A DNA stretch of 64,000 nt from Streptomyces sp. SID13031 (lineage in GTDB: Bacteria; Actinomycetota; Actinomycetes; Propionibacteriales; Kribbellaceae): NCBI RefSeq assembly GCF_010548305.1, contig NZ_JAAGLV010000027.1, positions 32,907 through 96,906 of the forward strand. Reading direction: 5' to 3'. Each line of letters begins with the position of its first letter. Within the stretch, counting starts at the first letter, position 1. Below, in pieces: positions 20,558-28,948 of this stretch. Made by a program: the position numbers and the translations under genes. The notes under the pieces are model-generated. The model was not told where the DNA came from and ran no database searches. It saw only the letters and a list, made by a program, of their open reading frames with translations.

Positions 20558-21382
20558 TCACCCAGCGGGCTTCACCCGGAAAGCGCCGGTGCTGAGCAGC
20601 TCGGCAGCGGCGTACGCGGCCTTGCGGATGCCTTTGCGCTCGTCGAAGAACCCGCCGACCACTCCGACCGCCGGGAGCTTGCCGAGCATCCTGGCGCCGA
20701 GGCTGCCGCGTGGACGGTCCTCGAAGACCTCACCGGCCCCGCCGAGCAGCTTGCTGATCCGCCAGACCAGGCGAACACCCTTGCGGAGACCGGCCTCCTC
20801 CGTCTCGTCGCCCAGTCCCAGCTGCTGTGCGACGTCCTTGCCTGCAGCGGTCGGATCGTCGTACCGGAGTACGTCGTCAGGCGTGATCGGGCGGCCAGTG
20901 AGCACCCGGGCTATCACTGCGGTTCGGTCGGCGTGCGCCTCGACTCCGTACTCGCGGCAGACCGCTCCGATCACCATGGCCTGTACTGAGGCGCCGAGGG
21001 TGTCCTTGATCGGGAGGGCATCGGCGGCGGCACCACTGAGCCGCGGGAGGCCCGCCACCACCGCGGCGAACCCACCGAGCCGCTCTACCCACCAGTCGCA
21101 GCGCTTGGCCAGCGGTAGCGTCGGCCACTCGGCGTGGCCGGGCACTTTCATCCGCAGCAAGCGGTCGATCGCGAGAATCAGACCCTTCTCGGCCAGGTTG
21201 GGCTGCTCCTGGGCGGAGTACTCGGTCAGGGTGCTGCGGATGCCGAACGGGTCCTGGGTGCGGAGCGCGTCGAGGACGGAGTCGATGCCGAACTCGACCC
21301 GGCTGAGGGCGAGGACGACGGCGGAGTCGGGGACGTCGGGACGGTCGGTCACGTCCGTCAGGGTAGGGACTCGGCGGTCCAC
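20558..21382 (-). CDS. Uncharacterised 274-residue protein
   Basis: I do not recognise this protein. It is mostly helical by composition, with a glycine-rich hydrophobic stretch (LGARMLGKLPAVGVVGGFFDERKGIRKAAYAAAELL) near the C-terminus. EcsC-like proteins show comparable segments, but the match is too weak to name it. Codon use matches neighbouring genes. It is transcribed divergently from recA and its start lies 41 bp before the recA SOS box. Confidence 0.7.
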   Translation of the reverse strand: MDRRVPTLTDVTDRPDVPDSAVVLALSRVEFGIDSVLDALRTQDPFGIRSTLTEYSAQEQPNLAEKGLILAIDRLLRMKVPGHAEWPTLPLAKRCDWWVERLGGFAAVVAGLPRLSGAAADALPIKDTLGASVQAMVIGAVCREYGVEAHADRTAVIARVLTGRPITPDDVLRYDDPTAAGKDVAQQLGLGDETEEAGLRKGVRLVWRISKLLGGAGEVFEDRPRGSLGARMLGKLPAVGVVGGFFDERKGIRKAAYAAAELLSTGAFRVKPAG

Positions 21383-21413
21383 GACGATCTGTGGGGTCCA
21401 TCGGCGTGTCAGT

Positions 21414-21444
21414 TGTGATTCGAACAGGTGTTCGGGCTAGTTTG
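21414..21444 (+). promoter_or_regulatory. recA promoter with LexA/SOS box
   Basis: GAACAGGTGTTC at 21423-21434 fits the actinobacterial LexA core GAAC-N4-GTTC. It lies between a TTGTGA -35-like hexamer (21414-21419) and a TAGTTT -10-like hexamer (21439-21444), where bound LexA would block polymerase. The coding start is about 160 nt downstream. Confidence 0.85.
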
Positions 21445-21475
21445 TCCCGTACGAGTTCCACGGATCGGCCGGGTT

Positions 21476-21484
21476 TGTCCACAG
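21476..21484 (+). promoter_or_regulatory. DnaA-box-like sequence in recA leader
   Basis: TTGTCCACA is an exact match to the DnaA box consensus used by GC-rich actinobacteria. It stands alone, so this is not an origin. It could allow DnaA-linked control of recA or be chance. Confidence 0.35.
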
Positions 21485-21601
21485 ATTCACTCCGGCACCG
21501 AAAACTGTCCGTCGGAACCCATACCGTCTCTGGCGACAACGAATTTCCTCCGGGCAGCTGTGACAGCGGCCCCGATAGTAGATGGGTTAGGTGGCAGTCA
21601 C

Positions 21602-22726
21602 ATGGCTGGTGCAGCGGCGAGTGCGGAACGCAAGGCCGGGGATCGCGAGAAGGCTCTGGCGACCGCGCTGACGCAGATCGAGCGGCAGTGTGGCAAGGGT
21701 GCAGTGATGCGCCTGGGCGAGCAGGAGCGCACGAAGATCGAGGTCATTCCGACCGGGTCGATCGCGCTCGACATCGCGCTCGGGATCGGCGGTCTGCCGC
21801 GCGGTCGCGTGGTGGAGATCTACGGTCCGGAATCCTCCGGTAAGACGACGGTCGCGCTGCACGCGGTGGCGAACGCGCAGAAGGCCGGCGGGATCGCGGC
21901 GTTCATCGACGCGGAGCACGCGCTCGACCCGGACTACGCGCAGAAGCTCGGCGTCGACACCGACGCACTGCTGGTCTCGCAGCCGGACTCCGGTGAGCAG
22001 GCGCTGGAGATCGCCGACATGCTGATCCGCTCCGGCGCGATCGACATCGTCGTGATCGACTCGGTGGCCGCGCTGGTGCCCCGGGCCGAGATCGAGGGCG
22101 AGATGGGTGACAGCCACGTCGGTCTGCAGGCCCGGCTGATGAGCCAGGCGCTGCGCAAGATGACCGGTGCGGTCAGCGGGACGAACACCACCGCGATCTT
22201 CATCAACCAGCTGCGCGAGAAGATCGGCGTGATGTTCGGCTCCCCGGAGACGACGACCGGTGGTAAGGCGCTGAAGTTCTACGCGTCGATCCGGCTGGAC
22301 GTGCGCCGGATCGAGTCGCTGAAGGACGGTACCGACTTCGTCGGCAACCGGACCCGGGTCAAGGTCGTGAAGAACAAGGTGGCCCCGCCGTTCAAGCAGG
22401 CCGAGTTCGACATCATCTACGGCCAGGGCATCAGCCGTGAGGGCAGCCTGCTCGACCTCGGCGTGGAGCAGGGCTTCGTCCGCAAGGCCGGCGCCTGGTT
22501 CACCTACGAGAGCGACCAGCTCGGTCAAGGCCGGGAGAACGCGCGGAACTTCCTGCGCGACAACCCGGCGCTGGCCAACGAGCTGGAGAAGAAGATCAAG
22601 GACAAGATGGGCATCGGCGTGACGGTGGAGCCGGCGGCCGGCGCGAAGGCTGATGGCAAGGCTGATGCCAAGGCCGACGGTAAGGCTGCGGGCAAGGCTG
22701 CGGCCGAGGTCGATGTCGACTTCTGA
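21602..22726 (+). CDS. recA: Recombinase RecA
   Basis: A 374-residue RecA, which forms filaments on ssDNA for strand exchange and LexA self-cleavage. Walker A is GPESSGKT at residues 75-82. Other hallmarks are DAEHALDPDYA, VVIDSVAALVP and the L2 loop GVMFGSPETTTGGKALKFY. The C-terminus is extended by a Lys/Ala/Asp-rich tail (GKADAKADGKAAGKAA). No intein is present, unlike M. tuberculosis RecA. ATG 21602 is chosen because the conserved start follows it and the upstream frame is the untranslated leader with the SOS box. recX overlaps its end by 14 nt. Confidence 0.98.
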   Translation: MAGAAASAERKAGDREKALATALTQIERQCGKGAVMRLGEQERTKIEVIPTGSIALDIALGIGGLPRGRVVEIYGPESSGKTTVALHAVANAQKAGGIAAFIDAEHALDPDYAQKLGVDTDALLVSQPDSGEQALEIADMLIRSGAIDIVVIDSVAALVPRAEIEGEMGDSHVGLQARLMSQALRKMTGAVSGTNTTAIFINQLREKIGVMFGSPETTTGGKALKFYASIRLDVRRIESLKDGTDFVGNRTRVKVVKNKVAPPFKQAEFDIIYGQGISREGSLLDLGVEQGFVRKAGAWFTYESDQLGQGRENARNFLRDNPALANELEKKIKDKMGIGVTVEPAAGAKADGKADAKADGKAAGKAAAEVDVDF

Positions 22727-24563
22727 TCACCCCTCGGCTCCCGGCGCCGACCGTCCGGGCAGCTCCAGGCAGAGCCCTTCCAGGAAGGCTTTGCCGGAGC
22801 TGCCCGCGGGAGTCCGCCGGGGACTAGCGGGAATCACTCCGCCGAAGCATGCGGGGGTAAGCCCCGACCCGGATGTGGAACGAGCCCCGGTTCAACCTCT
22901 CCCGTGGTCATTGAAGGACGACCTTGTAGCGCCACGGAAGAGCTCCGGAGCCCGCTCCGGCAAATCCCGCCGCGCCAAGGCCGGCCGAATCGGTGGGGCG
23001 ACCGATAGCTCACCCGAGGGCGGCGAGGTCACCGATCGTTCGGCCAAGGCCGGCTGGGGTGGTGCGGCAACCGACCGTGCGACCAAGGGCGGCAGGGGTG
23101 GTGCGGCAACCGACCGTGCGGCGAAGGGCGGCAGGAGCCGTGCGGCAACAGGTCGTTCGGCTGACGGCGGGGCGTTCGATGCCTTCGAGGGGCTCGCCGA
23201 CGGGATGCCGGACTGGGCTGCCAACGAGTCCGCCGGCATCACCTCACCTGGCTCTGATTCGAACGCTGCAGGTAGTCCCGCGTGGGGCGTCGACGGTTCC
23301 TCTGGTTCGTCCGGAGCGGTCAACGAGCCGGCGGGCAGGTCTGTCGACAACCCGTGGGGCGAATCTGTCGACGAGCAGACGGGAAGATCCGCCAGCAAAC
23401 CGTCGGCAAGTGTTGTCGACGACCCATGGGGCGAGGGTCCAGGCGAGCAGTCGGCGGGCCTGCCCAATGAGTCGTCGGGGAGTGCTGTCGAGGATCCGTG
23501 GGGAGAGGGCTCCGGCGAGCAGTTGACTGGGACACCCCGGAAGCGGTCGACAAGTGCCGTTGACGACCCGTGGGGAGAAGATCCCGGTGTGCAGTCGGCG
23601 GCGACGCGCGGTGAGTCGACGGCGAGTGCTGTCGGAGACCCGTGGGGAGAGGCCGCCGGTGAGCAGTTGGCGAGGACGCTCAGTGAGCCATCGCCAAGTG
23701 CTGTTGGCGTCCCGCGGGGCGAGGATCCCAACGAGCAGCAGGCGGGGGCAGTCAATGAGTCGCCGGCAAAGCTCGTCGACGACCCGTCCGGAGAAGATCC
23801 CGCTGAGCGTTCGGAGAGCGCTGTCGGTGGGTCGTCTGGAGGAGGTCTCGCTGGGCGTTACGAGAGCGCTGCCCGTGAATCGTCGGGAGTGGGCTCTGAT
23901 GAGCAGCCTGGGGTAGCTGTCGGGGAGTCGTCGTGGGGTGGGGCCGGGCGGTCGTCGGGTGGGAGTGATCGCAAGCGATCGGGGATGCGAGCTAGTCGGC
24001 GGTTCGGGGGGCGGCGGCCGAGTGAGTCGGCTGATGCTGAGCTCGATCAGTCGGCGGATCCGCACTCTGCAGCGCGGACGATCCTGCTCGACAAGCTGAG
24101 TGGCCAACCCCGGACTCGCGCTGAGCTGGCCGGTCTGCTGGCCGAGCGGGACATTCCCGACGAGGTGGCAGATGAGGTGCTCGATCGGTTCACCGAGGTC
24201 GGGTTGATCGACGACGCTGCTTTCGCCACCGCCTGGGTCGAGTCACGCCATCGCGGCCGCGGTCTGGGCAAGCGCGCCCTCGCTCAGGAACTCCGCCGCC
24301 GCGGAGTCGACGACGAAATGGCCCGCGACGCCCTCGAAGAACTCGAGCCCGACCAGGAAGAAGCCACCGCACGCGCCCTGGTCCGCAAGAAGCTCCGTTC
24401 GATGCGTTCTCTCGAACGCCAGGTAGCCATGCGCCGCCTCATCGGCATGCTCGCCCGCAAGGGCTACCCCGGCGGCCTGGCAATGACCATCGTCAAACAA
24501 GAACTAGACGCCTCCGACGAAGAGCTCCCCCTCCTCAACGACTCCGGCCTCGAAGCCGAATAA
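22713..24563 (+). CDS. recX: RecX regulatory protein with ~450-residue repetitive N-terminal extension
   Basis: A 616-residue protein. Only the last 160 or so residues are RecX, the RecA modulator made of three-helix repeats: ARTILLDKLSGQPRTRAELAG, FTEVGLIDDAAFATAWVESR, RGLGKRALAQELRRRGVDDE. Usual RecX proteins are 150-270 residues. The N-terminal part is low-complexity and built from two tandem arrays: 13-residue units rich in GGAATDRA and seven 24-residue units with DPWGE. ATG 22713 lies 14 nt inside recA, as expected for coupling. No frameshift separates the extension from the RecX domain. Confidence 0.92.
   Translation: MSTSDHPSAPGADRPGSSRQSPSRKALPELPAGVRRGLAGITPPKHAGVSPDPDVERAPVQPLPWSLKDDLVAPRKSSGARSGKSRRAKAGRIGGATDSSPEGGEVTDRSAKAGWGGAATDRATKGGRGGAATDRAAKGGRSRAATGRSADGGAFDAFEGLADGMPDWAANESAGITSPGSDSNAAGSPAWGVDGSSGSSGAVNEPAGRSVDNPWGESVDEQTGRSASKPSASVVDDPWGEGPGEQSAGLPNESSGSAVEDPWGEGSGEQLTGTPRKRSTSAVDDPWGEDPGVQSAATRGESTASAVGDPWGEAAGEQLARTLSEPSPSAVGVPRGEDPNEQQAGAVNESPAKLVDDPSGEDPAERSESAVGGSSGGGLAGRYESAARESSGVGSDEQPGVAVGESSWGGAGRSSGGSDRKRSGMRASRRFGGRRPSESADAELDQSADPHSAARTILLDKLSGQPRTRAELAGLLAERDIPDEVADEVLDRFTEVGLIDDAAFATAWVESRHRGRGLGKRALAQELRRRGVDDEMARDALEELEPDQEEATARALVRKKLRSMRSLERQVAMRRLIGMLARKGYPGGLAMTIVKQELDASDEELPLLNDSGLEAE
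23019..23174 (+). repeat. 39-bp tandem repeats inside recX
   Basis: Units beginning GGTGGTGCGGCAACCGACCG start at 23058 and 23097, exactly 39 bp apart and almost identical. Diverged copies lie at about 23019 and 23136. Each encodes 13 residues of the GGAATDRAxKGGR type. Confidence 0.85.
23340..23840 (+). repeat. Seven-unit 72-bp tandem repeat inside recX
   Basis: The CCGTGG core (encoding part of DPWGE) and its variants recur at 23352, 23424, 23496, 23568, 23640, 23712 and 23784, each exactly 72 bp apart. Each unit encodes 24 residues with a core such as SAVDDPWGEDPGEQ followed by a Ser/Glu-rich spacer. The last two units are degenerate (VPRGE, DPSGE). The period is in frame. Confidence 0.92.
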
Positions 24564-24626
24564 CCGACATTCCAAGGGGGCTCGGACACCGCTACCGCGC
24601 GCCAGTTGATCGAGTACGCCCACCAC

Positions 24627-24656
24627 CACCACCACCGCTGCTAGGCGGTGGTGGTG
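24627..24656. terminator. 12-bp hairpin between recX and a convergent gene
   Basis: CACCACCACCGC (24627-24638) pairs perfectly with GCGGTGGTGGTG (24645-24656) around a 6-nt loop. It lies 60 bp after the recX stop and covers the stop codon of the opposing gene. There is no clear T-run. A bidirectional terminator is the likely role. Confidence 0.55.
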
Positions 24657-25336
24657 CGGGCGTCGGCTGCTGCGAGTCCGGCGCGCATCGCGTCCTGCTC
24701 GCCGGGCTGCCACGGACCGGAGGCGGCCAAAGGGATCTCGGTCATGAAGCGACGCTCGGGTTCCGGGATCCGCGCTACGACGAGGTCGGGGTCTTTGGCG
24801 GCGGTCGCGTAGAGGCTCGGGCCGTCGGCGTAGAAGAGGTCGGCGACGACCAGTCGCCCGTCTGCGCCGCGCATGACGTTGGACGGGTTGTCGTCCAACG
24901 GGCCGCACCAGGGGAGTTCCTCCAGGGCAAGGGCGTGGACGCGGCGGATGACGTCTACGAGGTCGGCGACTTCCGGTGAGCGGGTGCTGATCGCTTGGTG
25001 GAAGGCGGCGGCTTCGGGTTGGGGGACGGGGTGGAGCCATTCCATGAGCTGGAGGTCGCCACCGCCCGTCAGACGCTGGTGTGCGAACAGTTCCGGGACC
25101 TGGCGGGTGTGCGCGGCCTCCCGGTAGAGCGCCGCGGTGTACGGGCCGGTCGGGTCGAACGGACTGATTCGCGCGGCGGCGGTGCCATCGGGCGAGCGGA
25201 GTGCGGTCGCCCAGTCGCCGGCTCCGCAGGGGGTCCACCCCGCGGCGAGGAGCGACTGTTCGGCGTCTCGGTGATCGGCCTGCTGGCCAATCAGCGCGAG
25301 GGCCTCGCGGTTCGGGCTGGTTTCCTCCGGCGTCAT
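24641..25336 (-). CDS. Aminoglycoside phosphotransferase-like (APH fold) protein
   Basis: A 231-residue protein resembling the APH/choline-kinase phosphotransferase superfamily. It shows a catalytic-loop-like segment GPLDDNPSNVM followed by VADLFYADG, in the place of the usual HGDxxxxN and DxD/DFG pair. An upstream LMEWLHPVPQ could be the hinge. The first catalytic Asp position is DD rather than HGD, so activity is uncertain. I start at ATG 25336; another ATG at 25348 is possible. The substrate is unknown. Confidence 0.65.
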   Translation of the reverse strand: MTPEETSPNREALALIGQQADHRDAEQSLLAAGWTPCGAGDWATALRSPDGTAAARISPFDPTGPYTAALYREAAHTRQVPELFAHQRLTGGGDLQLMEWLHPVPQPEAAAFHQAISTRSPEVADLVDVIRRVHALALEELPWCGPLDDNPSNVMRGADGRLVVADLFYADGPSLYATAAKDPDLVVARIPEPERRFMTEIPLAASGPWQPGEQDAMRAGLAAADARTTTA

Positions 25337-25417
25337 GCCGTGGAGCATAGGTGGCCACCGGTCGACTGCCGCCCGTGAATGAGGATCAGGCGAGCCGGGT
25401 TCGGCAAGGATCGGGAA

Positions 25418-25822
25418 ATGCCGTTTGCAGATGAGCTCGGGTCGGGGGTTGCCGTTGTCGAGTATCGGCCGGAGCGGGCGATCGAGTTCGAGGTGCTGGC
25501 GGAGCAGTTGCGGTCGAAGCTGGGGAGTCTGGCCCTGACCGTCGATCATGTTGGCTCCACGTCGGTACCCGGGCTGGCAGCGAAGGACTGCATCGCCGTA
25601 CAGGTTCGGACGGAGTCGCTGGAGGAGGGCGAGTTTGTCCGGGTTCGGGAAGCCACCCAGTCTGGTGGATGGGTTGTCGACGGCAACTACTCCGAGTGGA
25701 TCCGGGCGATCGCCTGGGGCGCTGCCGACACGGTGGTGTGGCTCTCTGCGCGACCAGCTCAGCCGCGGCTCGGCCAGGTCGATTCGGCAGATCAAGCGGT
25801 TCCTGCGGTCGGTTCACTGTGA
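25418..25822 (+). pseudogene. Chimeric remnant: GrpB N-terminus joined to a P-loop NTPase C-terminal piece
   Basis: The 134-residue frame starts as a normal GrpB protein (VAVVEYRPERAIEF ... VDHVGSTSVPGLAAKDCIAVQVRTESL). It switches abruptly near residue 70 to FVRVREATQSGGWVVDGNYSEW ... ADTVVWL. That second piece is the hallmark of adenylate-kinase-like/DNA-topology-modulation NTPases. The GrpB C-terminal half and the NTPase P-loop are both missing. After VVWL the frame loses family character, and DQLSRGSARSIRQIKRFLRS appears in another frame, suggesting a frameshift. This looks like a deletion fusion of two neighbouring genes. Confidence 0.65.
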
Positions 25823-25964
25823 GGCAGGGGGATTGTGAAGTTGTGAAAGGGCGGCAAGAGGGAGGGCCTTGGGGTGGTAAGCAAGCCCTAAGTGGGGTGG
25901 CAGAAGGGTGCTGAGTGGGAAGGAGACGGGGGCGTGAGCGGCGAGGGACGTTGACGGGTGGGGG

Positions 25965-25993
25965 TTGACGGTGTCTGATCCGAAGTACGGATC
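25965..25993 (+). promoter_or_regulatory. Promoter-like element with inverted repeat before the MT0933-like gene
   Basis: TTGACG at 25965-25970 is a -35-like hexamer. GATCCG-AAGTA-CGGATC (25977-25993) is a perfect 6-bp inverted repeat where an operator or spacer would be. The gene starts 66 nt further on. No clear -10 hexamer could be fixed. Confidence 0.4.
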
Positions 25994-26058
25994 GGTTTGT
26001 GTGGTCCGTAGGCTGGGATTTTCGTCCGATCCGCCCCTGACACCTCTCGGAGGGTGCA

Positions 26059-26670
26059 ATGACCGATTTCCAGGAACAGGCTAAGAACTGGCTCCGGAAT
26101 GTCGTCAAGCAAAACCCGGACAAGATCAAGGCAGGCGTGGAGAAAGCCGGCGACCTGATCGACAAGCAGACCGGCGGGAAGTACGCCGAGAAGGTCGATT
26201 CGGTGCAGGAGAAGGTCGGCAGCTATGTCGACTCCCACGCTGAGCAGCCCTCCAACGGGCCCGGGGCCACCTCGACCGAGCAGAGCAGTGAGAACACCAC
26301 CGCTGGCGAGGCGCCGACGACAGGAGCCGACGACAGCGCTGCTGAGTCCGCCGATTCTGGCATAGACCAGTCGGCAGGCCCCGGTACGAGCGCCGCGGAG
26401 GCCGAGCCTGAGGCGGCGGACTCCAGCGCGAGTGAGCCTGAGCCCGACACGGCTGAGCCTGACACGGCTGAAGCAGCCGAGCCCGACTCCGGTGCAGAGG
26501 AGACCGTCGACGAGGCTGCCCCCGACGCCGTGGACGGCACTGTCGTCGGTGGAGAGACGCCGGACGTCGCAGGCAACCCGAGCAGCTCGGCCGGCTCCGG
26601 CACGGAAGGTGCGGAGACGGGCAGTACCGCAACCGGTACGTCGGATGGCGGGCTCCCCGGCCCGAGATAG
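26059..26670 (+). CDS. MT0933-like antitoxin-family protein with acidic tail
   Basis: A 203-residue protein. Residues 1-60 (AKNWLRNVVKQNPDKIKAGVEKAGDLIDKQTGGKYAEKVDSVQEKV) match the actinobacterial MT0933-like antitoxin family. The rest is an acidic, Ala/Ser/Glu/Pro-rich disordered tail with short repeats (EPDTAEPDTAEAAEPD). Start ATG 26059 follows CTCGGAGGGTG. No toxin-like partner is adjacent. Many family members are solitary, so the antitoxin label is a family name rather than a demonstrated function here. Confidence 0.75.
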   Translation: MTDFQEQAKNWLRNVVKQNPDKIKAGVEKAGDLIDKQTGGKYAEKVDSVQEKVGSYVDSHAEQPSNGPGATSTEQSSENTTAGEAPTTGADDSAAESADSGIDQSAGPGTSAAEAEPEAADSSASEPEPDTAEPDTAEAAEPDSGAEETVDEAAPDAVDGTVVGGETPDVAGNPSSSAGSGTEGAETGSTATGTSDGGLPGPR

Positions 26671-26682
26671 CACTTCTCAGGA

Positions 26683-26739
26683 CACTTCAACGACCCGGGC
26701 CACCGCCGTACCAGGCAGGTAGCCCGGGTCATTGAAGTG
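26683..26739. repeat. 18-bp inverted repeat after the MT0933-like gene
   Basis: The arm at 26683-26700 (CACTTCAACGACCCGGGC) and the arm at 26722-26739 (GCCCGGGTCATTGAAGTG) pair over 18 positions with one mismatch, around a 21-nt spacer. It begins 13 nt after the stop codon. A transcription terminator is likely, though there is no T-run. Confidence 0.7.
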
Positions 26740-27159
26740 CCACAAGAGATGATGCGTCGCAGAGTGACTGGACGGTAACCATCTGGTGACCCGGTCCGAC
26801 TTCGGGTCAAGGTCTCGATTTGGGCGGCGTTCCGGTGCAGGGGTGTTCGTCTTGACCCTGTCGTTACCCGCGCTTAGCCTCGGGAACAGCAAGGGATCAC
26901 TCCATCGCAAGGTGGCGTACATAGCAGCGGCCGGCTGGACCGGCCGGACACCAACCCGGGCCATGACCGTGGCGCGGGGGACGCGAGACCAACGCTCGAC
27001 CGAGCTGCCGCATAGGACGACCCGGTGCCGCCGGGAGTTTGCAGCACCGCCGAACCGGGCGGTGCTCCTCGTCGTACCGTCCTGCCGATCGCTGTCAAAC
27101 CTCCCTTCGACGACGACAACGTCACGCCCCCGGGCGCGACTCGCAGAGGGGAGACGCCG
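26740..27159 (+). other. Leader region of rny, about 420 bp without a gene
   Basis: No convincing coding sequence lies here. A promoter-like pair sits at 26852-26880 and a GGCCGG/CCGGCC hairpin near 26930-26946. If that promoter is used, the rny message has a 5' leader of about 270 nt. I do not recognise a known riboswitch in it. Confidence 0.5.
26852..26880 (+). promoter_or_regulatory. Putative sigma-70-type promoter for rny
   Basis: TTGACC (26852-26857) and TAGCCT (26875-26880) are separated by exactly 17 bp, the ideal spacing. The match is good for a GC-rich genome. Confidence 0.55.
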
Positions 27160-28848
27160 ATGTCACTCGCGGCATCAGTGGGGCTCGTTCTGATCGGGTT
27201 GCTGATCGTTGGTCTACTGGCCTGGATCGGGCTGACGCTGTCGCGCCGCAAGGTCGCCGACACGTCCGCGGCCTTCAGCGCCGCCGAGGCGAACGCGAAG
27301 CTCGAGGCGGCCACCATCACGGCCGGCGCCAAGTCCGCCGCCGAGCTCGTCACCCGGCAGGCGGAGGAGTCAGCCGCCGTACTCCGCGTCCGCGCCGAGG
27401 CCGCCGAGCAGCGTGCGGAGGAGATCCGGCGTGACGCCGAGACCCGCGCGTCCGAAGTACGGCGTGAGGTTGAGCAGCGGGCGTCCGATGTACGCCGGGA
27501 GGCCGAGGCCGAGGCGCAGTCGATCCGTGAGGACCTGCGTGAGCAGCGACTCGAGATGGAGCGGCGCGAGCACCGGCTGACCGAGCGCGAGGAACGCCTC
27601 GACGAGCAGCATCGCGGGATCGAGGAGCGCCAGGGCGAGCTCACCACGCAGCTCGCCGGGCTCGACCAGCGCAAGGCCGAGATCCGCGATCTCGAGGACG
27701 AGCGGCGCCGGATCCTGGAGGGCGTCGCCAACCTCACCACCGAGCAGGCGAAGGCCGAGCTGGTCACCGCGATCGAGGCGGAGGCGAAGCGGCACGCGCA
27801 CACGATCGTCCGCGACATCGAGCGGCAGGCGCAGGACGAGGGCGAGATCAAGGCCCGCAAGATCATCACCGGCGCCGTCCAGCGGCTGGCCTCGGAGCAG
27901 ACCAGTGAGTCGGTCGTGTCGGTCGTGCACCTGCCCAGCGACGACATGAAGGGCCGGATCATCGGCCGTGAGGGCCGCAACATCAGGTCCTTCGAGCAGA
28001 CCACCGGCGTCAACCTGATCATCGACGACACCCCCGAGGCCGTGCTGCTGTCCTGCTTCGACCCGGTACGCCGGGAGACGGCGCGGCTGACCCTGGATTC
28101 CCTGGTGCTCGACGGCCGGATCCACCCGAGCCGGATCGAGGAGATCTACGAGCGCAGCAAGGGCGAGGTGGCCGAGCTGTGTCAGCGGGCCGCCGAGGAC
28201 GCGATGGCCGATGTCGGCGTCACCGATCTGCACCCGGAGCTGATCCGGACGATGGGCCTGCTGCGCTACCGGACGTCGTACGGGCAGAACGTGCTCAAGC
28301 ACCTGATCGAGTCCGCGCACCTCGCGGGCATGATGGCGGCCGAGCTGGGCCTGGACCCCAAGCGGTGCAAGCGGGGCGCGTTCCTGCACGACATCGGCAA
28401 GGCGCTGACGCACGAATCCGAAGGCAGTCACGCGATCGTCGGTGCCGAGCTCGCCCGCAAGTACGGCGAGGACGACGACGTCGTGCACTGCATCGAGGCG
28501 CACCACAACGAGGTCGAGGTGCGTACCGTCGAGGCCGTGCTGACCCAGGCGGCGGACGCGGTCAGCGGTGGCCGGCCGGGTGCGCGGCGCGAGTCGCTGG
28601 AGGCGTACGTGCAGCGGCTCGAGCGGCTCGAGGAGATCGCGATGCATCACGACGGCGTCGAGAAGGTCTTCGCGATGCAGGCCGGCCGGGAGATCCGGGT
28701 GATGGTGCTGCCGGACGCGGTCGACGACATCGCCGCCCAGGTGATGGCGCGCGACATCGCCAAGCAGGTCGAGGAGGAGCTGACCTACCCGGGCCAGATC
28801 CGCGTCACCGTCGTCCGCGAGTCCCGCGCCACCGAAGTCGCCAAGTAG
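27160..28848 (+). CDS. rny: Ribonuclease Y
   Basis: A 562-residue membrane-anchored endoribonuclease that starts mRNA decay. It has an N-terminal TM helix (SVGLVLIGLLIVGLLAWIGL) and a long coiled coil rich in Glu/Arg/Ala (about residues 35-220). A KH domain (VHLPSDDMKGRIIGREGRNIRSFEQTTGVNLIIDD) and the HD metal-dependent phosphohydrolase domain (GAFLHDIGKALTHESEGSHAIVG) complete it. All domains are intact and the length is normal. ATG 27160 follows GAGGGGAGA, and the upstream open frame is leader. Confidence 0.95.
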   Translation: MSLAASVGLVLIGLLIVGLLAWIGLTLSRRKVADTSAAFSAAEANAKLEAATITAGAKSAAELVTRQAEESAAVLRVRAEAAEQRAEEIRRDAETRASEVRREVEQRASDVRREAEAEAQSIREDLREQRLEMERREHRLTEREERLDEQHRGIEERQGELTTQLAGLDQRKAEIRDLEDERRRILEGVANLTTEQAKAELVTAIEAEAKRHAHTIVRDIERQAQDEGEIKARKIITGAVQRLASEQTSESVVSVVHLPSDDMKGRIIGREGRNIRSFEQTTGVNLIIDDTPEAVLLSCFDPVRRETARLTLDSLVLDGRIHPSRIEEIYERSKGEVAELCQRAAEDAMADVGVTDLHPELIRTMGLLRYRTSYGQNVLKHLIESAHLAGMMAAELGLDPKRCKRGAFLHDIGKALTHESEGSHAIVGAELARKYGEDDDVVHCIEAHHNEVEVRTVEAVLTQAADAVSGGRPGARRESLEAYVQRLERLEEIAMHHDGVEKVFAMQAGREIRVMVLPDAVDDIAAQVMARDIAKQVEEELTYPGQIRVTVVRESRATEVAK

Positions 28849-28919
28849 GCGAGCAGCAGCACCACGCCCCCTGTCCTTCCTAACTGAGTGTATCCGCCAG
28901 GGTCCGTTCAGTCGCGGAG

Positions 28920-28928
28920 TTATCCACA
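28920..28928 (+). promoter_or_regulatory. Isolated DnaA-box sequence
   Basis: TTATCCACA, an exact E. coli-type DnaA box, stands alone in the 100-bp gap between the convergent rny and SnoaL-like genes. It is probably a titration site or chance. Confidence 0.3.
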
Positions 28929-28948
28929 GGGTCGTGCTGTGCGGCCAC

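Noticed and set aside
26059..26670. Complete toxin-antitoxin module at the MT0933-like gene
   Set aside because: No toxin-like open frame lies on either side; only the antitoxin-family domain is present.
26786..27159. Possible coding frame in the rny leader
   Set aside because: Poor third-position bias, and a good promoter pair lies inside it; better read as an untranslated leader.
21476..28928. Replication origin suggested by DnaA-box matches
   Set aside because: Only isolated boxes are present, with no cluster, AT-rich region or dnaA/dnaN genes.
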